A stretch of DNA of 64,000 nucleotides from Verrucomicrobiota bacterium (GCA_003402705.1 QQNF01000001.1:1-64000), one strand, 5' to 3'; shown: positions 34,672 through 43,279, counted from the first letter of the stretch. The notes: generated from the sequence alone by a model not told the origin. Made by a program: numbers and translations.

Positions 34672-34762
34672 CAGATGCCCCAACGGGGCCCAGATGTGAT
34701 AGCCCAGGGCAACGCCCTGGGAACATCCCAAAAGAACCCTCCAAGCCCTGAAAGGGCGCAAC
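34672..34762. repeat. REP-like intergenic repeat, copy 1
   Basis: Three hairpins in order: gcccc-aac-ggggc, cccaggg/ccctggg and gccct-gaa-agggc. The sequence cagatgccccaacggggccc and the following gatagccc segment are shared nearly base for base with 47721-47810. Both copies lie in intergenic spaces. Confidence 0.75.
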
Positions 34763-34810
34763 GTGACGCCCCTTTCTCTCCGTTCAAACCTCCTCTCCCA
34801 ACCAGCCCAT

Positions 34811-34853
34811 CTCACTTCTCACTTCTCACTTCTCACTTCTAACTTCTAACTTC
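34811..34853. repeat. Heptamer tandem repeat (cacttct)n
   Basis: ctcacttctcacttctcactt and the following cttctaacttctaac form about six copies of a 7-bp unit with late drift. The same unit occurs at 41902-41925 and 47815-47837, each time at the edge of a gene. Confidence 0.8.
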
Positions 34854-34862
34854 CCTCCCTTC

Positions 34863-35237
34863 TCACACAAAATACGTGTCCCCATGCGCATACGCCGGCG
34901 CGCAGCAGCACAGAAACCGCAGGCCCTCAATCCCCGTGATCCGATGCCATGCCCCCGGCGGGATCAGCACGCCATCACCCGGCCCGACCTCGCGCTCCAC
35001 CCCATCCACCTCCATCAATCCCCGGCCCTCCAGCACAAAGTAGAACTCCTCGCTCACCCGGTGATAGTGCCGCTCCGTTGCCACGCCCGACGGAACCGTC
35101 GCTTCCGCGAGCGACTGGTTCCGCACGGGCGCATTGCTGAGATCAAGAATGCTCCGGATCGTACTCCCGTCCTTCGTCGTGAACGGCACCTGTTCCGCAA
35201 TCCGGCGCAGCGTCATCCCAGCATCACTTGAGGTCAT
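34863..35237 (-). CDS. Cupin-domain protein
   Basis: A 124-residue single-domain cupin. Cupin motif 1 is ERHYHRVSEEFYFVLEGRG (metal-binding His, His, Glu) and motif 2 is PGDGVLIPPGAWHRITGIEG with a third His. Such proteins bind a metal and act as isomerases, dioxygenases or sugar-modifying enzymes; the substrate here is unknown. The start overlaps the end of the cytochrome/LRR gene by 14 bases, suggesting a shared transcript. Confidence 0.85.
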   Translation of the reverse strand: MTSSDAGMTLRRIAEQVPFTTKDGSTIRSILDLSNAPVRNQSLAEATVPSGVATERHYHRVSEEFYFVLEGRGLMEVDGVEREVGPGDGVLIPPGAWHRITGIEGLRFLCCCAPAYAHGDTYFV

Positions 35238-37329
35238 CCGGCAACCCGGCGTCCTTGATCTTCACATCCGTCTTCGCTCCCCCGTCGATCCACCACTTCA
35301 GAATCTTGATCTCCTTCTCGCTAGGCTGCTCCTTGTCCTTCGGCGGCATGTGCTCGTCCTCGTCCGCCGGCAGCGCAATCCGCTTCACTATCAGACTGTC
35401 CGCCGACTTCCCGGCCACCACCGCCGCCTCGCCGCTGTCACCACCCTTCATCAGCACCTCGAAGTTGTGCATCGCCAGCTTGCCCTTCTGCTTGTCCGCC
35501 CCGTGACACCCCGTGCACGTCCGCTCGAAAATCGGCTGGATCAATCCCGCATACAGCGCCGCTTCCGGATCCATCGGCTTCGGCGCGGCAGGCACTGCCG
35601 GAGCCGCTGGCGGTGGTGCCATCGCCGTCCGCACTTCGTTGTCCCATCCGAGATTGATCACAATCGCCGGCAGCTTCTGATGCAGCGCCTCCGCCGCAGG
35701 CTTCGTCACCCCCGTCTGCCACACAAACAACCGCTTCAGATTCGCTAGCTTCTCCAGCTTCGGGATCGCCGCGTCCGTCACCTTCGTCCCGAACAGATTC
35801 AGATACTCAAGCCCCGCCACCGACACCATCGCATCCACCCCCGCATCCGTCACCGCCGTGTTCTGCAAGTGCAGCCGCTTCAGATTCTTCATCCCCCCAA
35901 GCACCGCCAGCCCCGCATCCGTCACCTTCGACCGCGCCAGATTCATCTCCACCATCCGCTCAGCCAATGGCGCAAACTTCGCCAGCTCCGCATCCCCGAA
36001 CTTGTCCGCCACATTCACACAATTGAACGTCAGCGCCGGATCATTCTGCGCCACCGGAAGAATCGTCACCCCTAACTCCTTCTCAAGCGCCGCCACCGCA
36101 GGATCCACCGCCGGGGCCGCTCCCGCCGCACCCTGAGGCGCAGGCGCAGGAGCCGGAGCCGCCTGCGGGGTCGGAGCCGGAGCGGGCGCAGGGGCCGCCT
36201 CCGCAGCCGGGGCCGCCGCCAGCGCCGCGATCACACTCGTCAGTGTCGTCTTCAGCGGATCGTTCAACCCGCTGTCCTTCACCTTCACATCCGCCTTCGC
36301 ACCCGCATCCACCCACCACTTCAGCACCGCCACCTCATCCTCGCTCAACTGCGTCTTCTCCTCCGGCGGCATGTGATCCTCATGATCCTTCGGCAGCAGA
36401 ATCCGCTTCAGACTCTCGCTCTCCGCAGACTTGCCCGGAACAATGCTAGCCATCCCGCTCTCGCCAGCCTTCAGCATCACTTCCAGCGTGTGCATCTGCA
36501 GGTCTCCCTTCTGCTTCTTCTCACCATGGCAACCCGTGCACGCCTTCGCCATCATCGGCGCAATCGCCGCTTCATACACCGTCATCCCCGCAGCATCACC
36601 CGTCACCACCGGCGACCCGCTGGCCTCCGGACGCAGCAGCTTCAGCGCCGGCGTAATGACGTCGCCATGCGTCAGGCTGCCGCCAAAATGGCCGGCAATG
36701 AACAAGGTAGCCGCAGAGAGCAGCAGGGGAGCGCGATAGATTCCGGTAGCCATGGTAGGTCTGGTTTCGTGGATGAGTTTGGTCAGAAGTGTCATGCCTG
36801 TCAGCAATGGTATAGCGAGCCCCGACCACATGTGCCAGCGCAGCGTGTCGGAATCGCTCCCGTGCCCGGAGAAATATCCCGCCACCGCCGCCGGCGCCGC
36901 CGTCAGAAATGCCAGCCACAGCAGCGCCGTCACCGCCGCCGTAAACGTCCGCTTCTTCCCTCCCATCACCTCAAGAAATACCACCCCAAGCACCAGCCCG
37001 ATCGGCAGATGCAGCACCAGCGGGTGAAAATTACCCACCACCTCCACCCACGCCGGCGCATGAAATCCCTCCGTCCTCGGCAGAAACCGGAAACAATAGA
37101 ACACCGCCCCCACATACCCAGCCAATCCCAGCCCAGCCAGCGTGATCCATCCCTTCCGCGACGGCCCAGCCACCACCGCCGCTCCCGCAGCCCCAGTTCC
37201 CACCACCGGTTCCGGTCGCTCAATCGTAAACCGCGCACCACACGCCGGGCATAGGCCTTGCTCGCCCTCCATCGACGCATCCACGTCGAAGGGCTTCAGG
37301 CAGGAGGGACAGGAGACACGGTGATTCAT
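35224..37329 (-). CDS. Membrane protein with zinc ribbon, two planctomycete-type cytochrome c domains and leucine-rich repeats
   Basis: A 701-residue protein. An N-terminal four-cysteine zinc ribbon (C7, C10, C27, C30) is followed by a 6-7 helix membrane region resembling DUF2231 (NFHPLVLHLPIGLVLGVVFL). Two heme-binding CxxCH motifs sit at C264-H268 and C605-H609; each has a likely distal Met in HMPP. Ala/Pro-rich linkers and leucine-rich repeats (LKRLHLQNTAVTDAG) lie between them. Planctomycete-type cytochromes of this sort are common in Planctomycetota and Verrucomicrobiota. It probably serves electron transfer or sensing at the membrane. Confidence 0.88.
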   Translation of the reverse strand: MNHRVSCPSCLKPFDVDASMEGEQGLCPACGARFTIERPEPVVGTGAAGAAVVAGPSRKGWITLAGLGLAGYVGAVFYCFRFLPRTEGFHAPAWVEVVGNFHPLVLHLPIGLVLGVVFLEVMGGKKRTFTAAVTALLWLAFLTAAPAAVAGYFSGHGSDSDTLRWHMWSGLAIPLLTGMTLLTKLIHETRPTMATGIYRAPLLLSAATLFIAGHFGGSLTHGDVITPALKLLRPEASGSPVVTGDAAGMTVYEAAIAPMMAKACTGCHGEKKQKGDLQMHTLEVMLKAGESGMASIVPGKSAESESLKRILLPKDHEDHMPPEEKTQLSEDEVAVLKWWVDAGAKADVKVKDSGLNDPLKTTLTSVIAALAAAPAAEAAPAPAPAPTPQAAPAPAPAPQGAAGAAPAVDPAVAALEKELGVTILPVAQNDPALTFNCVNVADKFGDAELAKFAPLAERMVEMNLARSKVTDAGLAVLGGMKNLKRLHLQNTAVTDAGVDAMVSVAGLEYLNLFGTKVTDAAIPKLEKLANLKRLFVWQTGVTKPAAEALHQKLPAIVINLGWDNEVRTAMAPPPAAPAVPAAPKPMDPEAALYAGLIQPIFERTCTGCHGADKQKGKLAMHNFEVLMKGGDSGEAAVVAGKSADSLIVKRIALPADEDEHMPPKDKEQPSEKEIKILKWWIDGGAKTDVKIKDAGLPDDLK

Positions 37330-37403
37330 CGGTCAAGACAGTTAAACCGCCGCCGCCACCCATCTTTCACCTCCCGCCTTCCGGATCCCCGGTCTTCCCC
37401 CGC

Positions 37404-37817
37404 TCAGAACAGCTCGCCAGCCGCAAAGAAACGCTTCAATTCCTCCGCCGCAGTCTCCGGCCCATCCGATGCATGGCACATATTGACCATCTTGTTCTCG
37501 CCGAAATCCCCGCGGATCGTCCCCTTCGCCGCCACCGTCGAATCCGTCGGCCCCAGCAGATCACGCACCCGCGCAATCACATTCTCCCCTTCCAGCGCCA
37601 GCGCCACCACCGGACTGCTCTGCATGAACGACGCAATTTCAGGATAAAACGGCTTGTCCGCCACATGCGCATAATGCTCCCGCAGCACCGCGTCGCTCAA
37701 CTGCATCATCTTCAGCCCCCGCACCCGGAAGCCCTCGGCTTCCAATCGGCGCAGCACTTCGCCGCTCAGGCGCTTCTGAACACAGTCAGGCTTGAAAAGA
37801 ATAAGGGTCGTTTCCAT
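37404..37817 (-). CDS. ndk: Nucleoside diphosphate kinase
   Basis: A 137-residue enzyme of standard length from the ATG at 37817 (METTLILFKPD), which fits the family better than the upstream in-frame ATG. The phosphorylated histidine is in MCHASDGPETA, the family's NxxHxSD motif. It equilibrates nucleoside di- and triphosphates using ATP. The neighbours are unrelated housekeeping genes. Confidence 0.96.
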   Translation of the reverse strand: METTLILFKPDCVQKRLSGEVLRRLEAEGFRVRGLKMMQLSDAVLREHYAHVADKPFYPEIASFMQSSPVVALALEGENVIARVRDLLGPTDSTVAAKGTIRGDFGENKMVNMCHASDGPETAAEELKRFFAAGELF

Positions 37818-37943
37818 GATCGTTGTTGTCTGATTTGAAATGGGTCCGCCGCCCTGATTCAAGGCACGAGGGGGGCGCACCATGGGCAATCACCTCGGCT
37901 TTGCAACCCGGTTTCCACACGCGCCTTCCCAGCGGCCGCCAGC

Positions 37944-39509
37944 TCACGCCTTCGGCTCCAGCAGGCTCCTCCCCGTCATCGCCGCCGGCTGCGCCACCCC
38001 CAGCATCGCCAGCAGGGTCGGCGCAATGTCCGCCAGAATCCCGTCCCGCACCCGGTACCCGCCCGCATCAGCAGCCACATACACACAGTGCACCAGATTC
38101 GTCGTGTGCGCCGTGTGCGGCGACCCATCCGCATTCCTCATCTGCTCGCAATTCCCATGGTCCGCCGTCAGCAGACACTTGCCCCCCAGCGCCAGCACCT
38201 TCTCCACAATCAGCCGCACCCCCAGATCGATCGTCTCCACCGCATGCACCCCCGCCTCCACCACCCCAGTGTGCCCCACCATGTCAGGATTCGCAAAATT
38301 CATGATTACCGCATCATATTCCTCCAGCCGCCGCCACACCTCGAACGCCAGATCCGGCGCACTCATCTGCGGCTTCTTGTCATACGTCGGCACTTCCTTC
38401 GGACTGATCGCCAGATACCGGTCCTCACCAGGAAACGGGGCGTCCGCCCCCGCATTGAAGAAGAACGTCACATGCGGAAACTTCTCCGTCTCCGCCGCTC
38501 GCAACTGCCGCAACCCCGCCTCCGCGAGCACTTCCCCCAGAATCCCCTTCATGCTCTCCGGCCCGAACACCGTCCGCACCCCCAGCGCCGCATAACTCTC
38601 CTTGTACTCCGTTAGCGTATAACAAGCCACCCGCGGCGTCACCTCCCGCTCGAACGAATCAAACGCAGGATCCATCAGCGCCTCCGTCAGCTGCCGCGCC
38701 CGGTCCGCCCTGAAATTGAACCACAGCACCACATCCCCGTCCCTCACGCGCTGCTCCCCAGCCTCACTGAAAATCATCGGCTGCAGAAACTCGTCACCCC
38801 TCGGCTCCCCGGCATACGCCGCACGGATCGCCGCCGATGGAGCCCCCGCCGTCACCGCACCCCGTCCTAGCACGATCGCATCCCACGCCAGCTTGTTCCG
38901 CTCCCACCGCTTGTCGCGGTCCATCGCAAAATACCGCCCGATCACCGTCGCAATCCGCGCCCCCGTCGGCGCAATCGCCCGCTCCACCAGCGCTAGCGAA
39001 TCCGCCCCGCCCGTCGGCGAAGTGTCCCGCCCGTCCGTGATCGCATGCACCACGATGTCCCCGCAACCCGCCGCCGCCGCCGCCTCACACAACGCCGCCA
39101 GATGATCCTGATGACTGTGCACCCCCCCGTCACTCACCAGCCCCAGCAGATGCAGCCGCCCGCCCTTCGCCTTCCCAAACGCCTCCACCAGCACCGGATG
39201 CGTCGCCAACTCCCCGTCCCGGATCGCCTTGTTGATCCGCGTCAGATCCTGATAAACAATCCGCCCAGCCCCCAGATTCAGGTGCCCCACCTCGCTGTTC
39301 CCCATCTGCCCGGCCGGCAACCCCACGTCCTCGCCGCTCCCCGAAACCTGTCCCCACGGATACTTCCCGTACAGCTCATCATGAAACGGCGTCCGCGCCA
39401 GCAGCGTCGCGTCACCATTGACCTCCGCCGCCGCACGTCCGCCCGGATTGATGCCCCAGCCATCGCGAATGATCAGAACCACAGGTTTTTTCACCATCAT
39501 GGCCCGCAT
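37944..39509 (-). CDS. gpmI: 2,3-bisphosphoglycerate-independent phosphoglycerate mutase
   Basis: A 521-residue glycolytic enzyme, close to the family norm. From the chosen start the N terminus is MRAMMVKKPVVLIIRDGWG; starts at 39500 and 39497 are equally plausible. The metal-binding Asp is in RDGWG. The phosphoserine is in GQMGNSEVGHLNLGAGR. The later metal ligands are in LTADHGNCEQM and the TGVVEAG and MVGHTG segments. It interconverts 3- and 2-phosphoglycerate. Confidence 0.96.
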   Translation of the reverse strand: MRAMMVKKPVVLIIRDGWGINPGGRAAAEVNGDATLLARTPFHDELYGKYPWGQVSGSGEDVGLPAGQMGNSEVGHLNLGAGRIVYQDLTRINKAIRDGELATHPVLVEAFGKAKGGRLHLLGLVSDGGVHSHQDHLAALCEAAAAAGCGDIVVHAITDGRDTSPTGGADSLALVERAIAPTGARIATVIGRYFAMDRDKRWERNKLAWDAIVLGRGAVTAGAPSAAIRAAYAGEPRGDEFLQPMIFSEAGEQRVRDGDVVLWFNFRADRARQLTEALMDPAFDSFEREVTPRVACYTLTEYKESYAALGVRTVFGPESMKGILGEVLAEAGLRQLRAAETEKFPHVTFFFNAGADAPFPGEDRYLAISPKEVPTYDKKPQMSAPDLAFEVWRRLEEYDAVIMNFANPDMVGHTGVVEAGVHAVETIDLGVRLIVEKVLALGGKCLLTADHGNCEQMRNADGSPHTAHTTNLVHCVYVAADAGGYRVRDGILADIAPTLLAMLGVAQPAAMTGRSLLEPKA

Positions 39510-39574
39510 ATAGACGCTCCTCCTCCCGCAGCAACCCGGGAAATGCCCCACTCCCTCCATCTCCATCCCTCCTC

Positions 39575-39985
39575 ATGAACCTTTTCGTCTACGGCTCCCT
39601 CATGTTCGACGTCGTCTGGCAACGCATCGCCCGCACCTCCAACCCAACCCTCCCCGCCACCGCCCAAGGCTGGTCCGTCCGCTCCCTCCAAGGCGTCTCC
39701 TACCCAGGCCTCATCCCCGCTCCCCCGGACTCCCTCGCCTCAGGCCTCCTCCGCTCCAACGTCTCACCCATCGCCCTCGCCCGTCTCGACGCCTTCGAAG
39801 GCCCCGACTACCTCCGCCAGCTCATCGCCATCACCCTGCCCGACGGCTCCACCTCCTCCGCATGGGCATGGATCGTCAGCCCAGCCGCTAGGCACCTCGT
39901 CCTCCCCGATCCATGGGACCCCGACCGCTTCGCTCGCGACTCCCTCACAGATTTCATCCGCAACACCACCGGCGATCCCCCCTGA
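39575..39985 (+). CDS. Gamma-glutamylcyclotransferase-like (AIG2) protein
   Basis: A 136-residue protein. The N terminus NLFVYGSLMFDVVW and the later LARLDAFEGPDYLRQ (substrate-binding Glu) are the family's hallmarks. Members cleave or handle gamma-glutamyl compounds, and many have unknown substrates. It is divergent from gpmI with 65 bp between starts and convergent with the prenyl synthase gene (8-bp gap). Confidence 0.87.
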   Translation: MNLFVYGSLMFDVVWQRIARTSNPTLPATAQGWSVRSLQGVSYPGLIPAPPDSLASGLLRSNVSPIALARLDAFEGPDYLRQLIAITLPDGSTSSAWAWIVSPAARHLVLPDPWDPDRFARDSLTDFIRNTTGDPP

Positions 39986-39993
39986 TCCCCGCC

Positions 39994-40884
39994 TCAGAAA
40001 TCCCGCGCCAGTAAATGCCCCGCCAGCTCATGCAGCCGCCGGGCATTCGAACCAAACGGAGCCAGCGCCGCCGTCGCCTCCGCCGTCAGCCGCGACGCCT
40101 CCACTCTCGACGCCTCCAGCCCCAGAATCGCCGGATACGTCGACTTCCCCACCGCCACATCCTTCCCCGCCGTCTTCCCCAGCTTCTCCGACGTCTGCGT
40201 CACATCCAGAATGTCATCAATCACCTGAAACGCCAGCCCCAGCGCATGCCCGAACCGCGTCAGCGCCGCCAGCTCGTCCTCACTCGCCCCTCCCGCCATC
40301 CCCCCCAGCCGCAGGCTGCACGTCAGCAACGCCGCCGTCTTCCCCTCATGGATCGCCCGCAGTTCCTCGAACGACACCACCTTCCCCTCCGCCTCAATAT
40401 CCCGCACCTGCCCGCCAATCAGATGCCGCGACCCCGCCGCCACCGCCAGCTCCCCAACCATCGCCCCCACACTGTGCCCCACCCCCGGCGGCGACTCCAG
40501 CACCAGCCCGAACGCCAGCGGCTGCAACGCATCCCCCGCCAGCACCGCCACCGCATCGCCATACACCTTGTGACAAGTCGGTCGCCCGCGCCGGAAATCA
40601 TCGTCGTCCATGCACGGCAGATCATCGTGAATCAGCGAATACGTGTGAATGCACTCCACCGCGCACGCCACCCCCACCGCTCGCTCGTCATCCCCCCCGC
40701 ACGCCTCGCACGCCGCCAGCGTCAGCACCGGCCGCAACCGCTTCCCACCCGCAAACATACTGTGCCGCATCGCCGCATGCAGCGTCCCCGGAGCCTCCCC
40801 AGCCCCCGGCAACCATCGCTCCAACGCCGCATCAAGGCGATCCTTCTGCCGCCCCAGATACTCAGAAAGTGTTTCGTCCATCAT
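39994..40884 (-). CDS. ispA: Polyprenyl (farnesyl/geranylgeranyl) diphosphate synthase
   Basis: A 296-residue short-chain trans-prenyltransferase. The first aspartate-rich motif is LIHDDLPCMDDDDFRRGRPT and the second is QVIDDILDVTQ. SYSLIHDD-type residues before the first motif suggest C15 or C20 products. It condenses isopentenyl diphosphate with allylic diphosphates to make precursors for quinones, carotenoids and undecaprenyl carriers. The upstream neighbour on the same strand is the decayed zeta-toxin. Confidence 0.93.
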   Translation of the reverse strand: MMDETLSEYLGRQKDRLDAALERWLPGAGEAPGTLHAAMRHSMFAGGKRLRPVLTLAACEACGGDDERAVGVACAVECIHTYSLIHDDLPCMDDDDFRRGRPTCHKVYGDAVAVLAGDALQPLAFGLVLESPPGVGHSVGAMVGELAVAAGSRHLIGGQVRDIEAEGKVVSFEELRAIHEGKTAALLTCSLRLGGMAGGASEDELAALTRFGHALGLAFQVIDDILDVTQTSEKLGKTAGKDVAVGKSTYPAILGLEASRVEASRLTAEATAALAPFGSNARRLHELAGHLLARDF

Positions 40885-41001
40885 GTTCGCACGCTCTCTC
40901 CCAACACTCCGCGCCTCGCGAAACCGGAAACTCTCTGCGCATTCCCGCGCCCCACCCTCTCCACCGCCGGGCCTCCACCGCCAGCACCAGATCTCGCATC
41001 G

Positions 41002-41154
41002 TCAACTCACACCCCTTCCTCGAACCCCAGCCTCAATCTCATCAGCATTCAGATACACCCCAAGCAGCGGCTCCGGCAGGTAGGACTTCAGCACGCTCTT
41101 CCCCGACCCATTCGGCCCAGCAAACATGCGCAGTCTCCGCGTCCCATCGTTCAT
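41002..41154 (-). pseudogene. Truncated zeta-toxin-like ATPase
   Basis: A 50-codon frame beginning MNDGTRRLRMFAGPNGSGKS, with an intact P-loop (AGPNGSGKS), then LGVYLNADEIEAGV, which is the start of zeta-toxin/AAA proteins. The frame ends at TGA 41002-41004, far short of the usual 190-200 residues. The next 117 bp up to the prenyl synthase have no matching continuation. It overlaps the antitoxin-like gene by 4 bases. The toxin domain is therefore lost. Confidence 0.72.
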
Positions 41155-41375
41155 CGTAGCGTGTAGATCGTGCCGGACTTCACCCGAATCGGCGGCTCGA
41201 TCTGCTTCACCACTTCTTTGCGCCCGTCAGGATAGACCCTGACCACCAACCCTCCCTCCGTCTGCAGCACACTCTGCCCCGACGCCAGTACCTCCAGACG
41301 CGCACTCGCAAACGCCTGCCCGGAAAAGGCGGGAAACTCGCTCTCAAGGGCATCAATATCAGCTTCAGACATCAC
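41151..41375 (-). CDS. Antitoxin-like small protein paired with the truncated zeta-toxin
   Basis: A 74-residue acidic protein with EADIDALESEFPAFSG at the start and GGLVVRVYPDGRKEVVKQIE near the end. It sits directly before and overlaps the P-loop fragment, the usual order of antitoxin then toxin in such operons. No strong family match is visible. With the toxin truncated, it may be a relic or may have another role. Confidence 0.6.
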   Translation of the reverse strand: MMSEADIDALESEFPAFSGQAFASARLEVLASGQSVLQTEGGLVVRVYPDGRKEVVKQIEPPIRVKSGTIYTLR

Positions 41376-41611
41376 CTCCCATTAGCTCATCCGCTTCTCC
41401 GCATCAACCTCGTCCTTCCACCCTAAGATTCCCGCATCTTTGTCCCCCTCCGCATCCATGTCGCTCAAACACCCGGGCGATCCCGCATCCGATCCTCGTC
41501 CACATCCCCGAGAACGTCGTCGTGCTCGGCCCGATTCTTCAATGATCCCGTTTCTCCTTCCCAAGGCTCCTTTCCCCCCCGGCACCCGTACCACTCTCAC
41601 CGCCACTCCCC
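41376..41611. other. Gene-free stretch, possible gene remnant
   Basis: Intergenic, 236 bp. A short plus-strand frame around 41480-41541 reads AIPHPILVHIPENVVVLGPI before TGA, with coding-like codons, and could be the decayed end of a gene. Otherwise nothing is evident. Confidence 0.35.
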
Positions 41612-41869
41612 ATGAACCCACCTCCCGTGCCCGACCACCTCTCAAACATCATCCGTCTCGCGTGGGAAGACCGCACCAGCTTCGAGGAAATCAAAGAACG
41701 CACCGGCTTCACCGAAAAACAGGTCATCGACCTCATGCGCCGCCAACTCAAACCCTCCAGCTTCCGCATGTGGCGCAAACGCGTCGCCGGCCGTGTCACC
41801 AAGCACCGCAAGCTCCTCGAACAGCACCTCCATGCCCCCCACCATCGCGACGACTCCTCCGATCCGTAG
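41612..41869 (+). CDS. TIGR03643-type small protein
   Basis: An 85-residue helical, basic protein with DHLSNIIRLAWEDRTSFEEI and GFTEKQVIDLMRRQLKPSSF, then MWRKRVAGRVTKHRKL, the conserved core of the TIGR03643 (DUF2805) family. The middle looks like a DNA-binding helix-turn-helix. Function is unknown; members occur in several bacterial groups. It precedes the peroxiredoxin-like membrane protein by 56 bp and could be cotranscribed with it. Confidence 0.88.
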   Translation: MNPPPVPDHLSNIIRLAWEDRTSFEEIKERTGFTEKQVIDLMRRQLKPSSFRMWRKRVAGRVTKHRKLLEQHLHAPHHRDDSSDP

Positions 41870-41901
41870 CCTCCCACCCGCACCTTTCCTAACACTGCCA
41901 C

Positions 41902-41925
41902 CTCACTTCTCACTTCTCACTTCCC
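41902..41925. repeat. Heptamer tandem repeat (cacttct)n directly before a start codon
   Basis: ctcacttctcacttctcactt lies immediately upstream of ATG 41926, forming the translation leader of the peroxiredoxin-like gene. It is the same 7-bp unit as at 34811 and 47815. Confidence 0.8.
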
Positions 41926-42864
41926 ATGACCACCACCCCTCCCCGCTGGATGCGGAACGTCCTCCTCGCCGCCGGGCTCTACAACATCCTCTGGGGCGCC
42001 TTCGCCGTCCTCTTTCCTGGCGCCTTGTTCACATGGCTCAACATGCCCCAGCCGAACTACCCCCAGTTCTGGCAATGCATCGGCATGATCGTCGGCGTCT
42101 ACGGCCTCGGCTATGCCATCGCCGCCACCAATCCCGCCCGCCATTGGCCCATCGTCCTCGTCGGATTCCTCGGCAAAGTCTTCGGCCCCCTCGGCATGGC
42201 TCAAGCCCTCTGGACCGGTGCCCTCCCATGGCCCTTCGCCCTCAATTGCCTAACCAACGATCTCATCTGGTGGGTGCCGTTCTTCCTCATCCTCAAATAC
42301 GCATGGGATCAATTCCAGAACGAACCCGCCAACTCCCAGCGGCCCGACGAAGCCGCACTCCTCTCTAACGCCGCCACCTCCACCGGCACCACTCTAGCCG
42401 CCCTCTCGCAGCAGCATCCCGTCCTCCTCGTCTTCCTCCGCCACTCCGGCTGCACCTTCTGCCGCGAAGCCATGGCGGACCTCTCCGCCGCACGCACCGC
42501 CATCACCAGAAACGGCACCTCCCTCGCCCTCGTCCACATGGGCACCGCCGACTCCTTCGCCGCCTTCGCCGCCACCTACGGCATGGAAGACGTCCCCGCC
42601 ATCTCCGATCCCGATCGCCAACTCTATCAAGCCCTCGGCCTCCGTCGCGGCAACCTCCGCCAGCTCCTCGCACTCTCCGTCTGGTGCCGCGGCCTGACAT
42701 CTTTCCTCGCAGGTCATCGCCCCGGCCCCATGGAAGGCGACGCCACCCAGATGCCCGGCGTCTTCCTCATCCATCACGGCCGCGTCGTCCGCCGCTTCTC
42801 CCACACCACCGCCGCCGTCCGCCCCGACTACGCCGCCCTCGCTCAACTCCCCTCGCCCGCCTGA
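41926..42864 (+). CDS. Membrane protein fused to a peroxiredoxin/thioredoxin-like domain
   Basis: A 312-residue two-part protein. Residues 10-130 have four hydrophobic segments (MIVGVYGLGYAIAA, IVLVGFLGKVFGP and others). Residues 150-300 form a thioredoxin-fold domain with C176-x-x-C179 in FLRHSGCTFCREA, as in AhpC/SelL-like proteins, and continue with VPAISDPDRQLYQALGL and GVFLIHHGRVV. A cytoplasmic or periplasmic redox role is likely. Linking such a domain to this membrane part is unusual. It is followed by a small membrane protein. Confidence 0.83.
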   Translation: MTTTPPRWMRNVLLAAGLYNILWGAFAVLFPGALFTWLNMPQPNYPQFWQCIGMIVGVYGLGYAIAATNPARHWPIVLVGFLGKVFGPLGMAQALWTGALPWPFALNCLTNDLIWWVPFFLILKYAWDQFQNEPANSQRPDEAALLSNAATSTGTTLAALSQQHPVLLVFLRHSGCTFCREAMADLSAARTAITRNGTSLALVHMGTADSFAAFAATYGMEDVPAISDPDRQLYQALGLRRGNLRQLLALSVWCRGLTSFLAGHRPGPMEGDATQMPGVFLIHHGRVVRRFSHTTAAVRPDYAALAQLPSPA

Positions 42865-42865
42865 C

Positions 42866-43279
42866 ATGTGCCCGCTCCTGCCCCTCCACGCCGCCGCAAC
42901 CTTCGCCCTCACCGGCCTCATCTGGACCATCCAGCTCGTCCACTATCCCCTATTCTCCCTCGTCGGCCCCGACTCCTTCCCATCCTATCACCAGCAGCAC
43001 ACCACCCGCATCACATGGCTCGTCGCTCCCCTCATGCTCACCGAACTCCTCACCGCCGCCTCCCTCGTCTACCTTGGCAACCGCAACCCATGGCTCCTCG
43101 CCAGTCTCGTCCCCCTCATCTTCAACTGGCTCTCCACATGGCGCGTCCAGATCCCCCTGCACAACATCCTCACCTCCGGTTTCAACCTCCACGCCCACCA
43201 GCGTCTCGTCTCCTCCAACTGGTGGCGCACCGCCGCATGGTCCTCCCGCACCGCTTGCCTCCTCATCATCCCCTCATAG
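42866..43279 (+). CDS. Small membrane protein
   Basis: A 137-residue protein with four hydrophobic segments, beginning LPLHAAATFALTGLIWTIQL and including QLVHYPLFSLVG. Two conserved-looking His (HYPLF, HQQHTTR) sit between the first and second segments. It starts 1 base after the previous gene's stop, so the two are likely coupled and may act together in redox metabolism. The pattern resembles DUF1772/anthrone oxygenase-like proteins. Confidence 0.75.
   Translation: MCPLLPLHAAATFALTGLIWTIQLVHYPLFSLVGPDSFPSYHQQHTTRITWLVAPLMLTELLTAASLVYLGNRNPWLLASLVPLIFNWLSTWRVQIPLHNILTSGFNLHAHQRLVSSNWWRTAAWSSRTACLLIIPS

Noticed and set aside
34811-34853. CRISPR-like array
   Set aside because: The unit is only 7 bp and there are no spacers.
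41382-41645. 87-codon minus-strand frame between the antitoxin-like and TIGR03643 genes
   Set aside because: Arg/Gly/Glu-rich shadow sequence; overlaps the TIGR03643 gene start.
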